A stretch of DNA of 64,000 bases, taken from assembly GCA_947488175.1 (NCBI GenBank), contig CANKYO010000010.1:62001-126000 (forward strand), given 5' to 3'. Position 1 is the first letter of the stretch; each line of letters begins with the position of its first letter. The DNA comes from an uncultured Paracoccaceae bacterium. Lineage in GTDB: Bacteria > Pseudomonadota > Alphaproteobacteria > Rhodobacterales > Rhodobacteraceae. A program made the position numbers and the translations under genes. A model generated the notes under the pieces. That model was given only the letters and a program-made list of their open reading frames with translations, ran no database searches and had not been told where the DNA came from. Of the stretch, positions 27,456 to 36,785 are shown one piece after another.

Positions 27456-28141
27456 CCCTTCTGACCTGCTGTGTCGGTTCCATTCTCTCGGCCGAACAAC
27501 TCCCAAGTGCTACCACTCACGGAGCCTTGATTGATGATCGTCTCGAAGAGGCAGACGCGATTGGTGAAGATCTCCAGTCGCGTCTGCGTCTCCTCCAGCA
27601 AGAGTTCGACTTGCCGGAAGATATCACGGCCCGAGCCCTCGACAGCCTAGAGAATGGCCGTGTTCGCCAGATGCTGAACATTGGTCCAGGTGATCTGCCA
27701 GAAGGCGTTGCCGAAGACCGCCGTTATCCCGGTGGGGTATTTGTCTTCGCTTCGTTTTCGATGCCAGAACCTTCGTTGAAAGCGGTTCTGACTGATGCAG
27801 CTGATCTTGGCATTCCGGTGGTTTTCAATGGATTTGTCGAAAATTCGGTGTTGGCGACGGAACAACGTGTTCGGTCAATCTATCAAGGTTCAGATATCTC
27901 CCACGGCTTCATTATCGATCCGACCTTGTTCACGCGCTTTGAAGTGACTGCCGTCCCTACCCTTGTCTCGACGATGGTCAATCTGGATGTCTGTGAAACG
28001 CAAGGTTGCGATGCGGATGAAGTGCCTGAGCATGATCGCATCGCTGGTAACGTTCCCCTTCGCCATCTTCTGGAAATCATAGCGAAAGGTGAGACGGCGA
28101 ATGCAGTTCCGGTGCAGGTGATCTTGGAGGCTGACCAATGA
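27440..28141 (+). CDS. trbC: Pilus assembly protein TrbC
   Basis: Periplasmic F-type assembly protein, often paired or fused with TraW. A TTG at 27440 lies 8 bp after GGAGG and gives a signal peptide (LLRTLTLLTCCVGSILSA); an earlier TTG at 27425 overlaps the ribosome site and is less likely. The 233 residues include GGVFVFASFSMPEPSLKAVL, ADLGIPVVFNGFVENS and IDPTLFTRFEVTAVPTLV, matching TrbC. It overlaps traN by 4 bp. Confidence 0.88.
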   Translation: MLRTLTLLTCCVGSILSAEQLPSATTHGALIDDRLEEADAIGEDLQSRLRLLQQEFDLPEDITARALDSLENGRVRQMLNIGPGDLPEGVAEDRRYPGGVFVFASFSMPEPSLKAVLTDAADLGIPVVFNGFVENSVLATEQRVRSIYQGSDISHGFIIDPTLFTRFEVTAVPTLVSTMVNLDVCETQGCDADEVPEHDRIAGNVPLRHLLEIIAKGETANAVPVQVILEADQ

Positions 28142-29826
28142 TCAGGGCTATTCTGCTTTCTCTTTTCATCGTGCCGTCAGTTGCACTGGCTCAATCTGAT
28201 ATCGATTATCAAGGCCTTGCTCAAGACGCCTTTGGCAACGCGCAACGGTTCACCGACTATTCCAGATCGACGGCCGAAGATGTGCTTGGCGTCCCCGTGG
28301 AGACTGACCTGCCCCAATCAGATATGGGCACGGGTGATCTGGAAGACTCTGGCCTGATCATGTCAGGCTCCGACACCATTGAAGGCAACGCATTTTCGAC
28401 CTTCTCGAACAACGTCGCTGATTGGGGCGTTTCAGCCGCCGATCAGAGCCTATTGGGTGTCGCTGATGGCGCGGTTTCAAATCCTGATGCGTTCGTTGAT
28501 CCTGCAACATTTTCTACATCAGGAGGGGCCTGCAGCGTAGATGACTTTGAGGATGCGCCGGTCTTTGAACGGGTCTGCAATCGTTCGCGTGCACCGACGA
28601 CGTCCGTTTGTACCTCAACTGCGGAAATCACCGTCATCAAGACACAAGCGCATCGTTGTGAGACGCTTGGCGGTATCTTTGGCGATGGCGATCGCACCTG
28701 TCACTCCGAGCTCAGCGCAGCCAGCTACTGCAGTCTGACTGTCGAAGAGTGCGAAATCAGCTGGATTTTCGGCTGCCTGAGACATGTGTCTGAGTTTGTT
28801 TGCTCAAGCGATGAACCGATGACGGTGCGAGGGGATCCCGATGGACCTCTGATCGTCAATGACCCGATCATCACTTGGACTGAGACCTGCGAAGCGGGTT
28901 TTTCTTCGATGCTCTGTGGTGCGCCTGAGACGACTTGTACGTCCGGCCCTTCCGTCGAAGTCGTGAATGATGAGCTTGTCCCAATGGAGTGTACGGAAGA
29001 GCAGACGGAATGGACCTGCGCCTCCACTGAATACACGAGCGATTGCGGCCCTCTCGAAAGCGATCCTGGATGCAGCTTGACCAATTCAGTTTGCTACTCG
29101 ATGGACGAAGACGGCGTTTGTGGTGCCTTTGAACAAACCTATCAGTGTGGTTCGCCCGATAGCCAGGCATTCGATGCGACCTGCGAGGCGGTCAACGTGA
29201 CCGTTGGCGGCGTCACACAATCCATCCCGCACGACACCAATGATGATATCGGTTTCGCGCTTGTTGGCATCGAAGCACTGAACACGATGGCGACCGAATT
29301 TACCCACGATATGTCAATTATTGATCGTCTTCTTGGCAACGTCGAAGGCGATTTCGACGTGCAGTATTTCAGCGCATCTCGCCACAGCTGCCGTATCGGT
29401 ATTCTAGGTACTGTGAATTGCTGCGCTGAATCTGGATGGGCGCTTGGCAGTCTGACGGAATGTGACTCTGGCGAGGTGATCATCTACGGTGCGAGACAAG
29501 CGGGTGCTGCAGTTTACATGGAAACTTATTGCTCGCAGCGCTTCTTGTTTGTGTGCGCCCAGCGTTCTCGTCGCTACTGCACTTACAACAGCCGCATCGC
29601 CCGCATCATTTCTGAACAGGGCCTTCGTCAGCTCTATGGCTCCTTCAGCTGCCGCGCCATGACGCAGGAGGAGATGGAGGCCATTGACTGGAGTCGGATC
29701 GATTTTTCATCGGCGTTTGGTGAGGCATTTGAAGGCATCGGATCAATCGCACCTTCTGATCTCTCAGGCTTGATTCAGGACAACATTCTTCTCTCTCAAC
29801 CGGTGGTTCAAGATGTCTATGAATAG
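28138..29826 (+). CDS. traN: Mating-pair stabilisation protein TraN
   Basis: Outer-membrane, cysteine-rich adhesin that stabilises donor-recipient contacts. The 562 residues start with a signal peptide (ILLSLFIVPSVALA) and contain well over 25 cysteines, including the C-terminal TYCSQRFLFVCAQRSRRYCT and NSRIARIISEQGLRQLYG blocks diagnostic of TraN. The less conserved middle (about 200-340), with repeated Cys-x(5-12)-Cys spacing, is probably the surface tip that sets recipient specificity. It overlaps the next gene by 14 bp. Confidence 0.92.
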   Translation: MIRAILLSLFIVPSVALAQSDIDYQGLAQDAFGNAQRFTDYSRSTAEDVLGVPVETDLPQSDMGTGDLEDSGLIMSGSDTIEGNAFSTFSNNVADWGVSAADQSLLGVADGAVSNPDAFVDPATFSTSGGACSVDDFEDAPVFERVCNRSRAPTTSVCTSTAEITVIKTQAHRCETLGGIFGDGDRTCHSELSAASYCSLTVEECEISWIFGCLRHVSEFVCSSDEPMTVRGDPDGPLIVNDPIITWTETCEAGFSSMLCGAPETTCTSGPSVEVVNDELVPMECTEEQTEWTCASTEYTSDCGPLESDPGCSLTNSVCYSMDEDGVCGAFEQTYQCGSPDSQAFDATCEAVNVTVGGVTQSIPHDTNDDIGFALVGIEALNTMATEFTHDMSIIDRLLGNVEGDFDVQYFSASRHSCRIGILGTVNCCAESGWALGSLTECDSGEVIIYGARQAGAAVYMETYCSQRFLFVCAQRSRRYCTYNSRIARIISEQGLRQLYGSFSCRAMTQEEMEAIDWSRIDFSSAFGEAFEGIGSIAPSDLSGLIQDNILLSQPVVQDVYE

Positions 29827-30211
29827 GCGAAAATTCGTCGCGGCCCTGCCCGCCGCACTCCTTCTATCTGCTCAGGCAGCAAGCGCGGCACCCGCCAGTT
29901 TGGGTATCGTCTTTGTTGCGCAAAGCACATGTCCCTACTGTGCAGCTATCGCGCCGGTTTTGAAGCAGCTTCAAGACCAGACAGGCATCGACGTTCTTGT
30001 AGCGTCGATGGATCTTCAGCCGGTTTTGCCTTTTGCCGAGTTTGAGGACGGCCTTCGTCATCCACTGACCAGCCATTTTCAGTCCGTTCCGCAGGTTTTG
30101 ATTTTCAACAGCAAGTATCAACGCATCACCCATCACGTTGGTGGGGTCAGGACGATGCGCCACTTCATCTCACGCCTGTCATCGGCACTTCGCGAAAGCG
30201 CACTTCTATGA
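29813..30211 (+). CDS. Periplasmic thioredoxin-fold protein (CPYC), TrbB-like
   Basis: The 132 residues start MSMNRRKFVAALPAALLLSA (signal peptide, Tat-like RRK but without the full motif), followed by a short thioredoxin fold with the active site STCPYCAAIAP and the cis-proline region SVPQVLIF. It probably forms or rearranges disulfides in Cys-rich TraN and TraU. An ATG two codons downstream (29819) is an alternative start. It overlaps traF by 4 bp. F TrbB plays a similar role, but homology at family level is not certain. Confidence 0.75.
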   Translation: MSMNRRKFVAALPAALLLSAQAASAAPASLGIVFVAQSTCPYCAAIAPVLKQLQDQTGIDVLVASMDLQPVLPFAEFEDGLRHPLTSHFQSVPQVLIFNSKYQRITHHVGGVRTMRHFISRLSSALRESALL

Positions 30212-31035
30212 ATCGGCTCTGCGCTTCTCTTGTCGCCGTTCTTGCGCTCGCGATGCCGGCCTTTGCGGATTTGACTGAACCGCAGGCTGGACGGGGTTTC
30301 GCCTGTGATGATGAGCGAACAAAGGGTTGGTACTTCTACTGCGACCCCAACGCAGTGGTTGAAGAGGAGCCGGAGGCGGCGGCGGACCTTCCCCCTGCCC
30401 CGCCACCGGCCCCTCCGAAAACCTACACAGAACAAATTGAAGAGTACCGTGCCGGACTCGATGAGCTCAAGAATCGTGCCATACTCGAACCGACCTCAGA
30501 GAACGTTGTTGCCTATATGGAAGCACAGGCGGCGATGGTCCGACAGGCCGGGCTGTTTACGGAAGTCTGGCAGCGTAGCTTGTTCGCCAATCCCAATCTC
30601 GATGCAAATGTAAATCGGCCGCTTTCCCAAATCGGGAGCAATCTCTATCAGGATCGTCTCGATGTTGACCGCGAGGCCGCATTTCAGACTGCGACCACTG
30701 AACGCGCGCTCATGTTCGTCTATGACGGGTCTCCATCTTGCCTCGTTTGCGCCACCCAAGGCGAAGTCCTGCAGGCACTCGTCCAACAATATGGTGTTGC
30801 GGTTCTGGCCGTCACGCGAGACGGCATCCCATTGCCAACTTTTCCCGACAGCAAAATCGATCAAGGTGAGGTCCGCAATCTCGGTTTTGCTGATGTCCCA
30901 TCGCCGTTTCTGGCTTTGGTTGAGCCCCGATCCGGTCAGGTTGATCTGATTGGTGCAGGCCTGATGACCCAGGACATTGTTTTGGATCGCATTCGCATCA
31001 TCACCAGCATTCCAGAAGGAGAACTCTATGATTAA
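30208..31035 (+). CDS. traF: F-type pilus assembly protein TraF
   Basis: Periplasmic protein with a thioredoxin-like fold. The 275 residues have a signal peptide (LCASLVAVLALAMPAFA), GWYFYCDP near residue 45, a Pro-rich linker (PPAPPPAPPK), and a C-terminal thioredoxin domain with SPSCLVCATQGEVLQAL. Unlike F TraF, a Cys-x-x-Cys pair is present, so it may be redox active. It overlaps traH by 8 bp. Confidence 0.9.
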   Translation: MNRLCASLVAVLALAMPAFADLTEPQAGRGFACDDERTKGWYFYCDPNAVVEEEPEAAADLPPAPPPAPPKTYTEQIEEYRAGLDELKNRAILEPTSENVVAYMEAQAAMVRQAGLFTEVWQRSLFANPNLDANVNRPLSQIGSNLYQDRLDVDREAAFQTATTERALMFVYDGSPSCLVCATQGEVLQALVQQYGVAVLAVTRDGIPLPTFPDSKIDQGEVRNLGFADVPSPFLALVEPRSGQVDLIGAGLMTQDIVLDRIRIITSIPEGELYD

Positions 31036-32416
31036 GTTTCCGCTATCGGCCTTGGCTGTTTCTGTCTCTTTGCTGGCACCAAATTCAGCGTTTTCGCAGG
31101 TCGAAAGCGACCTTGCTGATTTCTGGTCCCGATCATCAGGCGGCGTGAATATCACCAGACCATCTGCTTATGATGGTCAGCGCGCGGGCTACGTCTCGTT
31201 GGGCTCACTCTATGTTCGTACCCAGCCGCGCAATAGTCAGCTCGCCTCGATCCAACTCCCCAGCGTCCGTTCCGGTTGCGGCGGTATCGATATCTTTGGT
31301 GGCGCCTTCTCGTTCCTTTCCGCGGACGAGCTGATTGCCATGATGGAAGCGATCATGGCGAATGCTTCTGGTTTTGCCTTCGAGTTAGCGTTGGAAAGCC
31401 TTTCTCCTGCCGTTCAAGAAGTCGTTGGCAAGCTGCGGGATCTGCAGCAACAGGTGAACTCAATGAACATTAATTCATGCGAAGCCGGTCAGGCGCTTGT
31501 GGCATCGGTCTGGCCGCAAACGGATGCTGCTTCTCAGCACATCTGCCAATCCATTGCGACGCAAAGTGGATTGGTCGCGGACCGGGCCCGGGCCCGGCAT
31601 GGATGCGGTACTGGTGGCGACCATACAAGTACCCTTGCGGCTGGTGATCCTGAAATGCAGGCACAGCTGCCCGTCAATGTGAACTACGCATGGAAGGCGT
31701 CGCGCAATAACGCATTCCTCGCTTCAGACGATGAACTCGCCGAGTTTTTCATGACGATCACGGGTACGATCATTGTCATTGGTGGTGCCGATGACGACAC
31801 GCCCCGTTCACATACCAACTACCCTCCACGCGCTTTCTCATCACAGATGATCCGCACAATGGTCGAGGGTGGTGATGTCGAGGTTTTGCGCTGTGACTCA
31901 GACCCTGCAGACCGGTGTTTGAACCCAACCTTTGCGACTCTATCACTAGCGGCGGACCAGGCACTCTATGCCCGCGTGACGGAGATCCTTGAAGGCATCA
32001 ACAATGCTCTCGCAACCGATACCGATCTTCCTACGGGATCCGAGGGCTTGATTGGTATGACCTCCGTCCCTGTCTATGAGATCCTGAAGACAGCGCGGTC
32101 ATACAAATATGAGTTCGTCGGCGATGAGATCGCACTGATGGCTGAGTTGGTCGCCTTGGATTTTGCGATGCTGTACACGCGCGAAGCCCTCGAAGAGATG
32201 CTAAAACTCGCTGGCAACACCGAAGGCCTGGGGCCTCAACTTGGGGAATATCGTGACCAGGTCACCGATAGCTACGCGAATTTTTCGGCGATGCGACGTG
32301 AAGCTGCTGAACGTTTCAATGATGCCGTTGCCACCCTAACCAGGCTCATGAGCGTTCAATCAACGCTGTCCGGAGAACGGGCAGGTTGGTTGGCGACGCA
32401 AGTGGTGGAGTTCTGA
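31028..32416 (+). CDS. traH: Pilus assembly protein TraH
   Basis: Periplasmic/outer-membrane F-type assembly protein. From ATG 31028 (after AGAAGGAG) it starts with a signal peptide (PLSALAVSVSLLAPNSAFSQ). The 462 residues include GYVSLGSLYVRTQPRNSQLA, SGCGGIDIFGGAFSFLSADE and VQEVVGKLRDLQQQVNSMNI, diagnostic of TraH, and a C-terminal coiled coil. One base separates its stop from traG. Confidence 0.93.
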   Translation: MIKFPLSALAVSVSLLAPNSAFSQVESDLADFWSRSSGGVNITRPSAYDGQRAGYVSLGSLYVRTQPRNSQLASIQLPSVRSGCGGIDIFGGAFSFLSADELIAMMEAIMANASGFAFELALESLSPAVQEVVGKLRDLQQQVNSMNINSCEAGQALVASVWPQTDAASQHICQSIATQSGLVADRARARHGCGTGGDHTSTLAAGDPEMQAQLPVNVNYAWKASRNNAFLASDDELAEFFMTITGTIIVIGGADDDTPRSHTNYPPRAFSSQMIRTMVEGGDVEVLRCDSDPADRCLNPTFATLSLAADQALYARVTEILEGINNALATDTDLPTGSEGLIGMTSVPVYEILKTARSYKYEFVGDEIALMAELVALDFAMLYTREALEEMLKLAGNTEGLGPQLGEYRDQVTDSYANFSAMRREAAERFNDAVATLTRLMSVQSTLSGERAGWLATQVVEF

Positions 32417-32417
32417 G

Positions 32418-35400
32418 ATGCTGGAAATCTATTCCACCGGTGGCGGTGAATATCTGACCACCACGCTCAACGCCGTTGCGGCGTTTTTCAACACCGGCAA
32501 TGCGCTGGCGCTGGTCAATCTCGCCCTCCTTGTTGGCCTCATCGTGCTCGTTTTTCAGTTGGTTTTTGGTGGCGATTTTAAGCAAGCTGTGAAGGCTTAC
32601 GTGGTCATTGGCATGGTCGGTGGTCTGAGCGTTGCTGACAAGTCAGACGTGATTATTTTCGACAAAACGAAGGGTCCACTTTGGTTTGCCACTGTGGATA
32701 ATGTCCCCACCTCCGTTGCTTATGTCGGCTCTTTCACGTCACGCGTGTCTGATGTTCTGACGACGCAGATGGAAACGCTTTTTTCGCCACCCACAAACCT
32801 TGCCTATCAGCGTCATGGCATGTTGTTTGGTGCGACGCTGATGACGAAATCTGCGCGCTGGCGTGCCGTCACGTCTACCGTCCATGAGAACCTGACGAAT
32901 TTCTTCGATCAATGTGTCATTGATGCCGTCGATCTGCGTTACATCTCTCCCGAGCTGGTGACCCGGTCTGGCAATCTTGAAGCCACGATCACGGCCAACA
33001 TGCCGGCGTCTTTAGCCTACTACGATGTCGTGACCCAAACGACGCGCACCTGTTCCGATGGCTGGCCCGATATTGTCACTCAGATCAATGCAGAGGTGGA
33101 TGTTGTGCTGGGTGCGCAAGCTGCTTCAACTTTCCAAGGTGGAGATCCGACACTCGCCATCAATGACCTGCGCGCCACCATCTCTGATTTTGCGACCTTC
33201 GCTGGATATGCCTCTACGGCTGCCGAAGACCATATCAAGCAATCGATGCTGATCGCTGCCTTTGATGATGCTGCCAATCGCGGAATTTCGGCGACCGGAA
33301 ACGCGGCCGCATTGCAGCACCTCCAATCTGCGCGTGCCGAGGTCCAAACCAGATCCAGCTATCAGGCCATCGGTTCAAATGCTCTGAGCTGGGTGCCTTA
33401 TCTCAAGATCGTTTTTGAGAACCTTTACTATGGTGCCTTCCCAATTGCGCTCGCCCTGATGATGACACCCTTTGCCCTGACCGTGGTCCGCGGTTACTTT
33501 GGCGGTTTCGTCTGGCTGGCGTCCTGGGAGCCGCTTTCGGCCATTCTGCATTCCTTGATGATGAATGCGTCTGTCGAGCGGTTTCAGACCATCACCTCTG
33601 CGTCAACCAGTGGCGCCTACACCGATAGCGTCATGAACTGGGCCAATCACTTTGGGGTCTATTCCATTGGTCAAGACGTCGCCGTGATGGCGGGCTATTT
33701 GATGATGTCAGTTCCTTTCGTTGCTGCTGCGATCTTCTTCGGGACACAAAAAATGGTGGGTCTGGCGACTTCGATGCTTGCCGTATCGCAAAGTGCCGCA
33801 TCAGAAACCGGCCGCGAGATGGCAACCGGCAACCTTGCATATGGCAATGCCAGCGTTGGGAACCGGAATTTCCGCAATGTGAGCATGGACAACTATGCTC
33901 GCAACAACGTCTCCTATGACAACACGTCTGCAAATCGGACTGTCACATCACCGTTTACGGACACAGGCCGTTCCAGTTTTTATGGTCGGGACGGCTCCCT
34001 CATCACTACGAATGCGAATGGGACGGTTGGGATCGATGGCGGTAGCTCACGCGTGAACACTGCCGCAAATCTATCAATCGGCCAAAGTGTTGTCTCGTCC
34101 CTGCGTGATACCGCAACAGGCCTGCGCGAAACCGGGAGCAACTTGCGGCAATCCTTTGAAAGATCCGTGTCGGAACTGTCTTCGAACACCAGCTCTTTCA
34201 TGCAGTCGATAACGACGGGTGAGGCCTGGTCAACTGGATCTGGTGTAAATACCAGCTCTGAGGAAAGAGCGTCGCTCACAGAGTCTATGGATGTTGTCGA
34301 TCGATTTGCTGAAACACATTCCATTTCTCGCCAGACCGCAATTCAGGTTGGGACATATGCAAGCGCCGGCATAGGGTGGGGCGGGTTGTCAGCAGGTGTG
34401 CGTGGCAGCCTTGAGCGTCAAGGAGTGTCGGCAGAGAAATACGATTCCCTCTCTGAGGCCAGTCGTCGCCAAGGCATCGACAATGCCATTAGTAACCTTT
34501 CTCGAGCTTCTGAGTCTGCAAGCCACACGGAAAATGGTAGTCTCAATACGACTGGCGACAATGGTTTCAGAGACACGGTTGACGATATTCAACGTCAAGG
34601 CCGCACTGCAGATAATTACTTCCGAACCGCCAATAGCTACAGCGAGGCGGCTGATCGTGCGCAAAGCGACTTTTACGACAGTCGTCTTGATGTTTCCGGT
34701 GCTTTTGCGAGCTGGATGATAGACGACAAAGGCATGAATGCTGGTCAAGTCGCGGAGTTGATGAACGGTCGGACCGACAACCCCCGTTTGGCAGAACTCC
34801 GTGGAGAGTTCTCAGCGCGGTACATTGAAGATATGGTGAAACCACAAATACAGGGGGATATGAGTGGGTCTGTAGGTGCCCCAACTGATCCTGGCCACGA
34901 CGGTCTTCCCGTGCCTGGCTTCCCATACAATCACATGCTGCCCGAGCATACCCCTCTCGCTGAGCGATCAGTCGCGGCTGAAACAGAAATTCTGTACCAA
35001 ACAGGCAGGATCGATGATGTTGGACCTAGTTCTGCGGCTATTAGCGGTCGCACGTCCGACATTGCTGGCCGGAATGCCCAAGCAAACACTAATTCTTGGG
35101 CAAATGGCGCAGGCGAGTTGATCGATCGTGCTCCTGGCGGTGAGTTGGTTCAGGATGGAAATCGGGTGGAGTGGCGGCCCTCAGCCGCCAATGCGCCAAA
35201 TGCAGTTGGCCTCGATGCTGGCGATCGCGACTTGGTCATTCGTACCATTGCAGCCGAAGCAGGTGCCGAAACCCGTCAAGGCCAGGTCGCCGTTGCTTCG
35301 GTTATCCGCAACAGGGTGAACGACGACCGCCATCCCAATGATGCCTCTGCCGTCGTCTTTGCTCCTAATCAGTTCTCCGCATGGAACACCGATGGTACTG

Positions 35401-35669
35401 GCAACAACATCGGACGGGACCTCCGTACAGACTCGGAGCTATACCGCCAAATCGGTGATGTTGTTGATGACGTTTTCTCTGGCAACGCAATCGATCCTAC
35501 AGGTGGCGCAACCCACTATTACAGCCCAGCCGGTATGCAGGACTACGTGAACAACGGCCATCAAAGCAATCTGGTGCCGACGTGGCAGAAAGAAACCGAG
35601 GCTGAAAGTGGTGGTACGGTTGATATTGGCAACCATGTTTTCTCTGGCCGCACCGTGGATGAGCGCTGA
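32418..35669 (+). CDS. traG: TraG with C-terminal SleB-like cell-wall hydrolase domain
   Basis: Inner-membrane F-type protein for pilus assembly and mating-pair stabilisation. Residues 1-480 form the usual TraG N-terminal domain with several membrane segments (ALALVNLALLVGLIVLVFQL; FPIALALMMTPFALTVV; VAVMAGYLMMSVPFVAAAIF). Residues 480-930 are a Ser/Asn/Gly-rich periplasmic stretch. The last 148 residues (about 936-1083) read DRDLVIRTIAAEAGAETRQG then QVAVASVIRNRV, with NQFSAW and GGATHYYSP, which is the Hydrolase_2/SleB lytic fold with its Glu in AAEAGAE. Such a fusion is not part of F TraG and would supply peptidoglycan cleavage. Confidence 0.88.
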   Translation: MLEIYSTGGGEYLTTTLNAVAAFFNTGNALALVNLALLVGLIVLVFQLVFGGDFKQAVKAYVVIGMVGGLSVADKSDVIIFDKTKGPLWFATVDNVPTSVAYVGSFTSRVSDVLTTQMETLFSPPTNLAYQRHGMLFGATLMTKSARWRAVTSTVHENLTNFFDQCVIDAVDLRYISPELVTRSGNLEATITANMPASLAYYDVVTQTTRTCSDGWPDIVTQINAEVDVVLGAQAASTFQGGDPTLAINDLRATISDFATFAGYASTAAEDHIKQSMLIAAFDDAANRGISATGNAAALQHLQSARAEVQTRSSYQAIGSNALSWVPYLKIVFENLYYGAFPIALALMMTPFALTVVRGYFGGFVWLASWEPLSAILHSLMMNASVERFQTITSASTSGAYTDSVMNWANHFGVYSIGQDVAVMAGYLMMSVPFVAAAIFFGTQKMVGLATSMLAVSQSAASETGREMATGNLAYGNASVGNRNFRNVSMDNYARNNVSYDNTSANRTVTSPFTDTGRSSFYGRDGSLITTNANGTVGIDGGSSRVNTAANLSIGQSVVSSLRDTATGLRETGSNLRQSFERSVSELSSNTSSFMQSITTGEAWSTGSGVNTSSEERASLTESMDVVDRFAETHSISRQTAIQVGTYASAGIGWGGLSAGVRGSLERQGVSAEKYDSLSEASRRQGIDNAISNLSRASESASHTENGSLNTTGDNGFRDTVDDIQRQGRTADNYFRTANSYSEAADRAQSDFYDSRLDVSGAFASWMIDDKGMNAGQVAELMNGRTDNPRLAELRGEFSARYIEDMVKPQIQGDMSGSVGAPTDPGHDGLPVPGFPYNHMLPEHTPLAERSVAAETEILYQTGRIDDVGPSSAAISGRTSDIAGRNAQANTNSWANGAGELIDRAPGGELVQDGNRVEWRPSAANAPNAVGLDAGDRDLVIRTIAAEAGAETRQGQVAVASVIRNRVNDDRHPNDASAVVFAPNQFSAWNTDGTGNNIGRDLRTDSELYRQIGDVVDDVFSGNAIDPTGGATHYYSPAGMQDYVNNGHQSNLVPTWQKETEAESGGTVDIGNHVFSGRTVDER

Positions 35670-35679
35670 CCGCTCATCC
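35657..35679 (+). terminator. Hairpin at the end of the first tra operon
   Basis: A perfect 9-bp stem (GGATGAGCG / CGCTCATCC) with a 5-base loop overlaps the traG stop codon. It is not followed by a clear T-run, so it may act as a Rho-assisted terminator or protect the 3' end. The next gene lies on the opposite strand, which fits an operon end here. Confidence 0.5.
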
Positions 35680-35687
35680 TACTCGAT

Positions 35688-36002
35688 TTAGCGGTGACGA
35701 TTGTGAACGTCTCGCATCCAGGCATACCGTCCGCTTTGGTTAGTTTGATCCATCTCATCGAGATCAATACCAGCGTTTTTCATACGGGGAAATGCGCAGC
35801 GTCGGCCAAAACCTCCATGAAAGATGCCGTATCCTAAAACGGCAAAGAATGCACTCACCATGCATACGAAAAGGATCAGGTCACGGTCACCGCCCAATGC
35901 GATGCCGTTCTCATACGCCCAGAAGGCATATGGAGCCAAGGCACCTAGCAAGGCACCCAAGACACCCCGGCAGTGCGGGTTATGGATCAGCGAATTCAAC
36001 AT
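35688..36002 (-). CDS. Hypothetical small membrane protein
   Basis: 104 residues with two hydrophobic segments (VLGALLGALAPYAFWAY and LILFVCMVSAFFAVLGYGIF) and a polar C-terminus containing FPRMKNAGIDLDEMDQTNQS. Convergent with the tra operon. No family recognised; it could be an accessory membrane protein of the element. Confidence 0.5.
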   Translation of the reverse strand: MLNSLIHNPHCRGVLGALLGALAPYAFWAYENGIALGGDRDLILFVCMVSAFFAVLGYGIFHGGFGRRCAFPRMKNAGIDLDEMDQTNQSGRYAWMRDVHNRHR

Positions 36003-36124
36003 TGCGTCATGATAGCAGATATTTGAACGTCTTTCTACTTTTCGGCGAGCGCTTCTCGATCGACGTGACCTTTTGGCCTCCCCGCCCGCCGGGGACCCTT
36101 TCCTTACAATCCTACCGTAGCAAT

Positions 36125-36523
36125 TCAGCAGTATCTTGCTCTGGTCAGTCTTGATTTCGCGGCCGGCGTTTCGAGATGTTCATATCTGCCGCCAGAATAC
36201 CTGGCGCAGTCGAGCGCATATCCGGCCGCAATGACTGCTGCCCCGATGTCCTCACAGTCAGCAAAACAAACCCCGACCCAACGGTCATGGGTCCGTTCTC
36301 CGTTGAGGTCACATGTGACCTGTTTGCCTCGCAGGAAATTCACCAACCATCGACGCGAGTCCTGGCCAGAACGTGTCCCCAACTCCGGTGCATCGACGCC
36401 GTTTAGTCGCACTGCTGTGCCGTTCACAACGATTGTGTCGGCATCACGTACTTGGACCTGTGCGGCGGCGGCGGTGGTCCAAAGGCATGTTACAATGGCG
36501 CTTGTTCGCAGCAGTAATTTCAC
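36125..36523 (-). CDS. Secreted thermonuclease-family (SNase-like) protein
   Basis: From the GTG at 36523 (AAAGAG site 7 bp upstream) the 132-residue product starts with a signal peptide, LLLRTSAIVTCLWTTAAAAQ. The mature part shows the staphylococcal nuclease pattern: VRDADTIVVNG, RLNGVDAPELG (catalytic Arg and Glu) and ERTHDRWVGVC (second Arg). A longer GTG-started frame from 36601 would hide the signal. Short SNase-like proteins are frequent on conjugative plasmids; a periplasmic DNA-degrading role is likely. Confidence 0.78.
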   Translation of the reverse strand: MKLLLRTSAIVTCLWTTAAAAQVQVRDADTIVVNGTAVRLNGVDAPELGTRSGQDSRRWLVNFLRGKQVTCDLNGERTHDRWVGVCFADCEDIGAAVIAAGYALDCARYSGGRYEHLETPAAKSRLTRARYC

Positions 36524-36785
36524 TTCAGTACTCTTTGTGAGTCTTGGTTTTGAGTTGTCATTTGGCACTGTTGTTGGAACCTTCCGGACATAGCTTGACA
36601 CAGCAGTCGTTGGACGTCCAATGGCTACATTGCGCAGAAAGCGGACTTTGCAAAGTTTGTTCGGAATCGCCCTGCTTCGTGGTAATACGCAACTGATTTG
36701 TGCGCCAAGTTAGCGCACTGATTTTATTGTGCTCTGCCGTTGGTTCGTGAGTTATGATATGGGCACCAGTCTCTGTTATGGGTCG

